A stretch of 64,000 bases of DNA from Amycolatopsis mongoliensis. GTDB taxonomy: Bacteria > Actinomycetota > Actinomycetes > Mycobacteriales > Pseudonocardiaceae. Shown in pieces: positions 57,944 to 64,000 of the stretch. Where the stretch lies: contig NZ_CP127295.1 of assembly GCF_030285665.1 (NCBI RefSeq), positions 3,782,001 to 3,846,000 on the forward strand, written 5' to 3'. Position 1 is the first letter of the stretch. Every line of letters begins with the position of its first letter. The notes under the pieces were generated by a model. It made no database searches, was not told where the DNA came from, and saw nothing but the letters and a program-made list of their open reading frames with translations. Both the position numbers and the translations under genes were made by a program.

Positions 57944-59938
57944 TCACCAGTGGAACCCGCGCGAAAGCCGGGCCAGCGCCATCGCCGCGCGCGAGAGGTG
58001 TTTCTCGCCACGCCCGATCTTGAGCTCGCCCGAACCGCCCGCCGCGGTCGAATCCGGGAAGATCCGGAACCCCTGGTACGCGATCGCGTCGGTGAGGCCC
58101 GGCGTGAGCGTGTAGGCCAGCCCGATCGCCTGCCCGGCCGGGGTGCCGATGTGCTTCGGCCGCTCGACCAGCGCCTTCATCACCATGTCCGCGGCCTGCT
58201 CCGGCGACTTCGTCGGGAACGCGTCGTAGATCTTCGTCGGGCGGATCATCGGCGTGCGCACCAGCGGCATGTGGATGGTGGTGAACGTGATCCCGTCGCC
58301 GTGCGTCTCGGTCGCCGCGATCCGCGAGAAGTAGTCCAGCGCCGCCTTCGACGCCGCGTACGCCGAGAAGCGCGGCGCGATGCCCTGGACGCCGATCGAG
58401 GACACGTTCACGATGTGCCCGAACTTCCGCTCCGACATGTGCGGCAGCACCGCGAGGATCAGCCGGACCGCGCCGAAGTAGTTGATCGCCATCGCGCGCT
58501 CGTAGTCGTGCATCCGGTCGTAGGACAGCTTGATCGAGCGGCGGATCGACCGCCCGGCGTTGTTCACCAGCATGTCGATCCGGCCGTGCTCGGCCATTAT
58601 CGCGTCGACGGCCTTGTGCACCGAGTCCTCGTCGGTGAGGTCGGCCGGGTACACCGACGCCGTGCCGCCGGCGGCGACGATCTCGTCGCGGACCTCTTCG
58701 AGCTCGTGCTGGCGGCGCGCGACGAGCAGCGGGACGCCGCCCGCCGCTGCGACTTTGAGCGCCGTCGCGCGGCCGATGCCCGACGACGCGCCGGTGATGA
58801 TCACGCGGCGGCCGTCCAGCTCGCCGCGCGGGCCGTGCTTGCGCGCGCGGAAGGGGTCGAGGTGCTCGCGCCAGTAGCGCCAGAGCGTCGGCGCGTACTC
58901 CTCCAGCCGTGGGACCTCGACCGTGCCGGCGAGCGCCTTGCGCGTCTCGGCGGAGGAGAACACCGACGGGAACGCCATGGTCTCCAGCAGCACCGGCGGG
59001 ATGCCGAACCGTTCCATCACGGCGTCGCGGGCGATGGTGACGCCGGGGATGTGCTCGGTCAGCTTGACCAGCCCGACGATCCGCTTGGAGAGGCCTTCGC
59101 CGAGCTGCGCGGTGATCGTCGGCGCGCCCGCGGCCTTCGCGAAGGCGTTGTACACCGACACGACCGGCTGCGGCTCGGGGTTGACCAGGTGGAAGGCGTG
59201 GCCGTCGAGCCCGGGCTTGACGACCAGCTCCAGCAGCGCCTTGGCGACGTAGTCGACCGGCACGATGTTGGTGTCGCCGAGGTCCGGCCCGACGAGCGGG
59301 AGCACGTCCGGCAGCCCGGCAAGCCTGCTGATCGCGGGGAAGAGGTAGTACGGGCCGTCGATCTTGTCCATCTCGCCGGTCTCGGAGTGCCCGACGACGA
59401 CGGCCGGCCGGTACACCCGCCACGGCACCTCGTCCTGCTCGCGGACGATCTTCTCGGCCTCGAACTTGGTCCGGTGGTACGGCGTGACCAGCCGCTGCCC
59501 GGCGTCGAACATCTCCTCGGTGAAGACGCCTTCGTGGTCGCCCGCGACGGCCACCGACGACACGTGGTGCAGGCAGCCGGCGCGCAGGTCGGCGGCGAGG
59601 CCGACGACGGCGCGCGTGCCGTCCACGTTCGCCTTGATGCTGGCTTCGTCGTCGGCGGTGAGGTCGTAGAGCGCGGCCAGGTGCACGATGTGGTCGACGC
59701 TGCCGCGCAGCTCGTCGCGGTCGGCTTCGGACACGCCCAGCAGCGGCTCGCCGAGGTCGCCGGTGATGAGCGTGACGCGGTCGGAGTGCGGCCACTGGTC
59801 GACCAGCGCGGCCAGCTTCTGCCGCGAGGAGGCGCGCACGATCAGCGCGACGCGGTCGTCGTCGGGACGGGAGAGCAGCAGCCGGGTGAACTGGCGCCCG
59901 ATCAGTCCGGTCGCCCCGGTCACCAAGAACGTCGCCAT
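57944..59938 (-). CDS. Two-domain SDR, fatty acyl-CoA reductase type
   Basis: 664 residues. The first half is an extended SDR (FLVTGATGLIGRQF, catalytic YHRTK near residue 150). The second half is a classical SDR (VIITGASSGIGRATAL, NVSSIG, YAASK near residue 550). The order and size match mycobacterial AcrA-like and Marinobacter-like fatty acyl-CoA reductases that reduce acyl-CoA to aldehyde and alcohol with NADPH. It likely serves wax or lipid synthesis. Substrate chain length cannot be told. Confidence 0.85.
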   Translation of the reverse strand: MATFLVTGATGLIGRQFTRLLLSRPDDDRVALIVRASSRQKLAALVDQWPHSDRVTLITGDLGEPLLGVSEADRDELRGSVDHIVHLAALYDLTADDEASIKANVDGTRAVVGLAADLRAGCLHHVSSVAVAGDHEGVFTEEMFDAGQRLVTPYHRTKFEAEKIVREQDEVPWRVYRPAVVVGHSETGEMDKIDGPYYLFPAISRLAGLPDVLPLVGPDLGDTNIVPVDYVAKALLELVVKPGLDGHAFHLVNPEPQPVVSVYNAFAKAAGAPTITAQLGEGLSKRIVGLVKLTEHIPGVTIARDAVMERFGIPPVLLETMAFPSVFSSAETRKALAGTVEVPRLEEYAPTLWRYWREHLDPFRARKHGPRGELDGRRVIITGASSGIGRATALKVAAAGGVPLLVARRQHELEEVRDEIVAAGGTASVYPADLTDEDSVHKAVDAIMAEHGRIDMLVNNAGRSIRRSIKLSYDRMHDYERAMAINYFGAVRLILAVLPHMSERKFGHIVNVSSIGVQGIAPRFSAYAASKAALDYFSRIAATETHGDGITFTTIHMPLVRTPMIRPTKIYDAFPTKSPEQAADMVMKALVERPKHIGTPAGQAIGLAYTLTPGLTDAIAYQGFRIFPDSTAAGGSGELKIGRGEKHLSRAAMALARLSRGFHW

Positions 59939-60038
59939 CGTCTTCTCACCTCTCGCCGCCTCGCCTGACCCTGGGCATTCTGCTGCATACGGGCCTCACT
60001 GACCACCTTCCCGCGACGTGAAGTTACTCACGGGTAAC

Positions 60039-60971
60039 TTATTCGGGGTCCGCGATGACGACGCGGTTCTCCTCGTAGCCGTCCGAGCCGCCCACCCAGC
60101 GGCCCCCGCACGTCACCAGCACGACGCGGTGCGGGCCGGACTGGCCGAACAGGTCGTCGGCCCGCGCGGGCAGGTCGTCCTTGTGCACCGTGACCAGCTG
60201 GGAGATCCGGAAGCGCCAGGCCTTGCCGGTACTGTCCACAATGGTCACCAAGCCGCCGATCCCCGCCGTCCAGAGCTCGGCGAACGGCCCGGTGGCGCCC
60301 CGCCAGTTGACGTGCCCGGCGAAGACGCTCGCCCCGCCGGCGGCGTCCAGTTCGGCGCCCCACCAGGTCGCTTGGCCGAGATCGTTCGGGATCGGCAGCT
60401 CGCCGCCGGGGCCGAGGTCCTTGCGCACCAGTGCGGCGGTGCCGCCGGCGGGCAGCCGGACGGTGCCCGGTTTCTGCTGCGGCGGTGGTGGCGGTGCCGA
60501 CGTCCGGGCGGCCGGTGCCGCGGCAGTGGCGCTCGTCGGCGGCGGTGCGGGAGTGGACGGCCGGGCTGCCGCGGCGGCGGACCCCGCGGCGGGCAGCGCC
60601 GTGCCGGCCACGACGGCGACCGGCGGCGAGGTGACGACCGTGCTGCCGAACTGCACTGCGAGCACCGTGGCCGCGCCGAGAGCGAAGCCGGCGATCAGCC
60701 GGCCGCGGCCGGCTTTCGGTGCGGTCCGGGTTCGGCCGCCGCTGCTTCGCCGGCTGCCGCGCGCCGCCCAGGTGTCGGTCTCCTGCCAGTCGTCGCCGGT
60801 TGGCCAGCCGGCGCGGGCTTGCCAGGTGTCGCCGCTCTGCGGGTTGTCGCGCTGCCGGCTGTCGCCGGTTGGCCGGTCACCGCGGGCTTGCCAGGTCTCG
60901 CCGCTCCGCGGGTTGTCGCGCTGCCAGTCGTCGACGAACCAGCTGTCGTCCTGCCAGTCGTTGCCTGCCAT
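60039..60971 (-). CDS. Class F-type sortase
   Basis: 310 residues from ATG 60971. The acidic N-terminus (about residues 1-90) holds imperfect repeats (DNPRSGETWQAR / DNPQSGDTWQAR). A membrane segment LIAGFALGAATVLAVQFG is followed by a Pro/Ala linker. The sortase barrel has AGHVNW (His), LVTCGG (nucleophilic Cys) and ENRVVI (Arg). It attaches proteins to the wall. It starts 5 bp after the stop of the upstream gene, a likely substrate. Confidence 0.88.
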   Translation of the reverse strand: MAGNDWQDDSWFVDDWQRDNPRSGETWQARGDRPTGDSRQRDNPQSGDTWQARAGWPTGDDWQETDTWAARGSRRSSGGRTRTAPKAGRGRLIAGFALGAATVLAVQFGSTVVTSPPVAVVAGTALPAAGSAAAAARPSTPAPPPTSATAAAPAARTSAPPPPPQQKPGTVRLPAGGTAALVRKDLGPGGELPIPNDLGQATWWGAELDAAGGASVFAGHVNWRGATGPFAELWTAGIGGLVTIVDSTGKAWRFRISQLVTVHKDDLPARADDLFGQSGPHRVVLVTCGGRWVGGSDGYEENRVVIADPE

Positions 60972-60976
60972 CCGGG

Positions 60977-62428
60977 CTACCTGCGCGAGGCGCGCCGCGC
61001 GGCGAAGCCGGCCAGTCCGGCGCCCAGCAGCACCAGCAGGCCGAGCCCGGCCAGGCCCGGCACCGAATAGCTCGTCTCGACCGCGCCCCGCGCCTGCGCG
61101 ACCGGGGCGTCGCCGGCCGGGATCGCGCGGGGCACCTCGTTCGGCTTGTTCGCCACGGTCAGGGCGAGCGTCTCGCCGGGCTGCACCGTGCCGCACGCCG
61201 ACGGCGGATCCTTCGGGTCGTAAGCGTTCGTGTAGCCCGGCGGCGGGCCGGCCTCCACGACGCAGATCTCCTGCGGCGCGCGGAGGTTCTCGACCGTCAC
61301 GCCGCCGGTCGCGCCGTCCGTGGTGACGACCGCGGGCTTGCCGTCGGCACCGTTGAGCGGCTTGCCGTCCTGGCCCAGCGCCGCCGACGTCTTGTCCTTG
61401 CCGGTGATCCGCAGGACCGCACCGCCGACGCCCTTGCCCGTGTTCGCGTCGGTCTTCGTCACCTGCACCTTGCCGGGCTTGGCGACGTTCACGACGCCCT
61501 CGGCCGTCAGCTCCTTCTCGCCGCCGGTGGACACGACGCGCTGTTTCGCGGTGTCGACCGGCGCCCGCACGTACGGCCGGTCGGCCGGCGCGGACAGCGA
61601 TGCCAGCAGCTTCGGCTGTTCGCCCGTGGGGGTCAGCTTCACCTGCACCGTGCCGTCGGCGTCCGTCTTGAGCGTGACGTCCTTCGCGGCGGCCTGCGGG
61701 CTCGCGTTCCCCGCGGTGACGGCGGCGTCCTCGCCGATCGCCGCGCCGGTCGCCGTCAGCTTCACGGGGACGTCCGGGACGCCCTTGCCCTTGGCGTTCT
61801 TGACGGTGACCGTCCACGCGGCGGGTTCGCCGAGGTGCTGGTCGCCTTCGGGGGTGGTCACCGACGCCGTCCACGGGCCGCGGTTGGCTTCCGCCTCGGT
61901 CTTCAGCTTCTCGACGGCGGCCCGGGCGCCGGCGGGCAGGCCGTCCAGGTGGAACTGCGCGTTGTAGGCGAGCTTCGCGGCGGGCAGCGACGCGTCGAGG
62001 TCGGCGGGCGTGCGCGGCGCCGAGGTCCAGGAGTGCAGCAGGTGCGCGAGCGCCGCGGCCTCGTCCGGCTGCTTCGTGTCGCCGTAGCGCAGCAGCAGGT
62101 ACGAGATGTTCGCGGCCTGGTCGGCCGGGAGCTTCGTGCCCCACTTCGTGAGCAGCTCGTCGCCGGGCCGGTAGACCTCGTCGGTGTCCGGTGCCTTCAG
62201 CTGGAAGCTCACGCAGAAGACCTGCTCGCCGCCGACGATGTAGGACCCCAGCCAGTTCCGGGGGCCGGTGCCGTCCTGGCCCGGCTCGACCGCGTGGCCG
62301 ATGCCTTCCTGCGTGGCGGCGGCGGCCACGGGGGCGCCGACGGTCGCGGAGACCCCGCCGAGCAGGGCCGCGGCGACCAGGCCGGTGAGCGCGCGACGAG
62401 CCGCGCGCGGGCGTGTTGACCACCTCAT
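60977..62428 (-). CDS. Secreted SpaA/prealbumin-like surface protein, sortase partner
   Basis: 483 residues. Signal peptide to about residue 38 (AALLGGVSATVGAPVAAAA). The N-terminal part (VFCVSFQLKAPDTD) resembles thioester surface domains, but the expected TQ motif is not seen. Ig/SpaA-like domains (VQVTKTDANTGKGVGGAVLRI, ICVVEAGPPPGYTNAY) follow. The C-terminus has a membrane segment and RRASRR but no clear LPXTG before it. The adjacent sortase gene suggests a dedicated pair with an unusual sorting signal. Confidence 0.8.
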   Translation of the reverse strand: MRWSTRPRAARRALTGLVAAALLGGVSATVGAPVAAAATQEGIGHAVEPGQDGTGPRNWLGSYIVGGEQVFCVSFQLKAPDTDEVYRPGDELLTKWGTKLPADQAANISYLLLRYGDTKQPDEAAALAHLLHSWTSAPRTPADLDASLPAAKLAYNAQFHLDGLPAGARAAVEKLKTEAEANRGPWTASVTTPEGDQHLGEPAAWTVTVKNAKGKGVPDVPVKLTATGAAIGEDAAVTAGNASPQAAAKDVTLKTDADGTVQVKLTPTGEQPKLLASLSAPADRPYVRAPVDTAKQRVVSTGGEKELTAEGVVNVAKPGKVQVTKTDANTGKGVGGAVLRITGKDKTSAALGQDGKPLNGADGKPAVVTTDGATGGVTVENLRAPQEICVVEAGPPPGYTNAYDPKDPPSACGTVQPGETLALTVANKPNEVPRAIPAGDAPVAQARGAVETSYSVPGLAGLGLLVLLGAGLAGFAARRASRR

Positions 62429-62644
62429 GGTGTGTAGGCTCCTTCGTCGGACGCGCGGCGACGGCAGATGCGTCTCCGCAGGTCACACGATTGATCAACT
62501 CCCCGACGCGCGTACGGTGAACGACCGGGCACGCCAAGTGAGCGTCGCGCCGAGGGGGCCGGACTGTCTACCGCCCTTCGGGTGGCGGTCGGCGAAAGGT
62601 CGTGATCTCGGTCGCATACCGTGTCTGCCGTGGCCACGGGCCTG

Positions 62645-62674
62645 CCGTCGAGTAAAGTCGTCTTTACTCGACGG
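62645..62674. promoter_or_regulatory. Perfect 13-bp inverted repeat before the Bax inhibitor-1 gene
   Basis: CCGTCGAGTAAAG and CTTTACTCGACGG around TCGT, 75 bp upstream of GTG 62749. It has no T tract, so an operator is more likely than a terminator. The rest of 62429-62748 holds no gene. Confidence 0.65.
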
Positions 62675-62748
62675 GAACCGCACGAACCCGGCGGTCGTTG
62701 AACCCGATGCAGCGTCGATCCACGAAGCAGCAGATCCAGGAGGATCAG

Positions 62749-63582
62749 GTGCGTTCCAGTAGCAACCCGGCGTTCCGCAACCTGCCCCGCGGCGGAACCC
62801 AGACTTACGGGCAGTACGGGCCCCCGGTGGGCTTCAACCAGACTCAGGGCGGCGTGCCCGGATACGGCCCCGGGCAGGTCACCTCCGGCGAGGACGACCG
62901 GCCGATGACCGTCGACGACGTCGTCGTCAAGACCGGCATGAGCCTGGGCGTCGCGCTGCTCGTCGGGATCGTCACCGCGATCTGGGCCCAGAGCCAGCTG
63001 GCCGAGACCGGCCGGCTCCCCGGTGCCCTGATCGGCGCGATGATCGGCGGCCTGATCGTCGGGCTCGTCATCTCGCTGGTGATCATCTTCCGCCAGAAGC
63101 CGAGCGGCCCGCTGACGCTGGTCTACTCGGCCGCCGAAGGCCTGTTCCTCGGCGCGCTGAGCGGCGTGTTCGAGGTGATCTACCCGGGTATCGCGCTGCA
63201 GGCGATCGTCGGCACCGTGGGTGTCTTCATCGGCATGCTGGTGGTCTACAAGACCGGCGCGGTCAAGGTGACGCCGAAGCTGACCAAGTGGATCGTCGGG
63301 GCCGTCGTCGGCGTCGCGATCCTGATGCTGTTCAACCTGATCAGCTCGCTGGCCTTCGGCTTCAACCCGCTGCGCGACGGCAGCCCGCTCGCCATCGCCT
63401 TCAGCATCCTCTGCATCGGGATCGCGGCGTTCAGCTTCCTGCTCGACTTCGACCAGGCCGACCGGATGATCCGCGAGGGCATGCCGTCGAAGTGGGCCTG
63501 GTACACCGCGTTCGGCCTGATGACGACGCTGGTCTGGCTGTACCTGGAGATCCTCCGGCTGCTGTCCTACCTTCGTGAGTAA
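62749..63582 (+). CDS. Bax inhibitor-1 / YccA family membrane protein
   Basis: 277 residues from GTG 62749, with AGGAGG 5 bases before. MRSSSNPAFRNLPRGG matches the usual start of actinobacterial members. A Gly/Gln/Pro-rich cytoplasmic N-terminus is followed by seven membrane helices. The family is linked to calcium leak and stress tolerance in other organisms; the role here is unknown. Confidence 0.88.
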   Translation: MRSSSNPAFRNLPRGGTQTYGQYGPPVGFNQTQGGVPGYGPGQVTSGEDDRPMTVDDVVVKTGMSLGVALLVGIVTAIWAQSQLAETGRLPGALIGAMIGGLIVGLVISLVIIFRQKPSGPLTLVYSAAEGLFLGALSGVFEVIYPGIALQAIVGTVGVFIGMLVVYKTGAVKVTPKLTKWIVGAVVGVAILMLFNLISSLAFGFNPLRDGSPLAIAFSILCIGIAAFSFLLDFDQADRMIREGMPSKWAWYTAFGLMTTLVWLYLEILRLLSYLRE

Positions 63583-63604
63583 CCTGGCTCACAATTTCGC
63601 AGTG

Positions 63605-63636
63605 AAGGCGCTCCGTAACCAACGGGGCGCCTTTTC
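63605..63636 (+). terminator. Terminator after the Bax inhibitor-1 gene
   Basis: 12-bp stem (one G-T pair) 63605-63616 with 63622-63633, 5-base loop, followed by TT. Confidence 0.8.
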
Positions 63637-63737
63637 TGTACGCGATTCGTGCAAATGTGGACCCCGGTGCCGGGCGTGCTCACCCTGCGTGTTTGATGTC
63701 CGGGTCGGTTCTTCATTTCACATGTGTGAGGTTCACA

Positions 63738-64000
63738 GTGAGCGTTCCCCCTCCGGCCCCCGGGGGCCAGCAGCCGGTGGGTCAGCCCGATCCCTACGGG
63801 CCGCCTCCTGGCGGCCAGCCGCAGCAGCAGTACGGCCAGCCGGGCCAGTTCGGCGGCCCGCCCCCGGGCACCCCGCCGCAGGGGCAGCCCGGCCAGTACG
63901 GCCCGCCTCCGGGCCAGTACCCGCCGCCGCCCGGCCAGCCCGGCTTCCCGCCCGCGCCGCCGGCCCCGCCGAAGAAGTCGAAGGTCGGCCGGTTCGTCGC
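63738..64000 (+). CDS. Pro/Gly/Gln-rich protein (5' part only, cut by window edge)
   Basis: GTG 63738 with GAGG 8 bases before. About 80 residues of low-complexity repeats (GQPGQ, PPPGQ, YGPPPG) lead into PPKKSKVGRFV, which looks like the start of a membrane segment. Actinobacterial proteins of this build often carry a small extracytoplasmic domain after the helix. The function cannot be told from this part. Confidence 0.7.
   Translation, partial: MSVPPPAPGGQQPVGQPDPYGPPPGGQPQQQYGQPGQFGGPPPGTPPQGQPGQYGPPPGQYPPPPGQPGFPPAPPAPPKKSKVGRFV

Noticed and set aside
57950..59968. 672-codon plus-strand frame opposite the acyl reductase gene
   Set aside because: Shadow composition, no motifs; the minus strand encodes two full SDR domains.

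Overview
The window is high-GC actinobacterial DNA. Class E/F-type sortase substrates and a sortase, SARP regulators, WXG100 proteins, GH18/GH19 chitinases with DasR-like boxes, a class I tRNA next to an integrase remnant, and many GTG/TTG starts all fit a mycelial Pseudonocardiaceae member such as Amycolatopsis. The genus is inferred from gene content; no marker gene was available to fix it.

Layout. 0-10.3 kb: an S10 peptidase cut by the window edge, a deamination-repair pair (endonuclease V and family 5 uracil-DNA glycosylase), a type II NADH dehydrogenase, a secreted GH18 chitinase, a tRNA with a decayed serine integrase beside it, and a 1364-residue DUF11-repeat wall adhesin. 11-30 kb: the main point of interest, a biosynthetic cluster bracketed by two paralogous HTH/NB-ARC regulators. 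Its core operon (15.8-23.7 kb) runs amino-acid N-monooxygenase, cupin, MetRS-like ligase, DAO-type flavoenzyme, ATP-grasp ligase, small conserved protein, berberine-bridge-like oxidase and flavin reductase. The first four are the gene set known to make N-N bonds by joining an N-hydroxy amino acid to a second amino acid and releasing a hydrazino acid such as hydrazinoacetic acid. A PEP-mutase-family lyase, an acyl-CoA-dehydrogenase-like flavoprotein, a dimethylargininase-like enzyme, an unsecreted family 5 solute-binding protein and an MFS exporter surround the core. Five intergenic sites carrying a TTGATTGTCC / GGTCAATC motif lie upstream of these units and suggest one regulon.

30-41 kb: GlxA-type regulator, P450/TetR pair with a perfect operator, a thioester-domain wall protein, a type II thioesterase, a GH19 chitinase with two near-identical carbohydrate-binding modules, and a stretch (34.6-38.6 kb) unusually rich in gene fragments (AraC, CBM, methyltransferase, anti-sigma, Lrp). 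It ends with an aldo/keto reductase, a YbjN-like protein and a GH3 lipoprotein. 41-46 kb: a LuxR-sugar ABC-GH1 operon. 46-57 kb: two very large SARP/AAA regulators, a WXG100 pair, a second atypical LuxR protein sharing an operator with the first, and an amidase. This part also carries three unrelated families of intergenic palindromes and a minisatellite. 57-64 kb: DivIVA-like protein, two-domain fatty acyl reductase, sortase with its probable substrate, Bax-inhibitor-1 family protein, and the start of a Pro/Gly/Gln-rich protein.

In the cluster, the model is as follows. The N-monooxygenase makes an N-hydroxy-lysine or -ornithine. The MetRS-like ligase and cupin join it to an amino acid through N-N. 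The DAO enzyme cleaves off the hydrazino acid, and the ATP-grasp ligase forms an amide. The BBE oxidase and the flavin-reductase/ACAD-like pair tailor the N-N unit, and MFS exports the product. The product is unknown.
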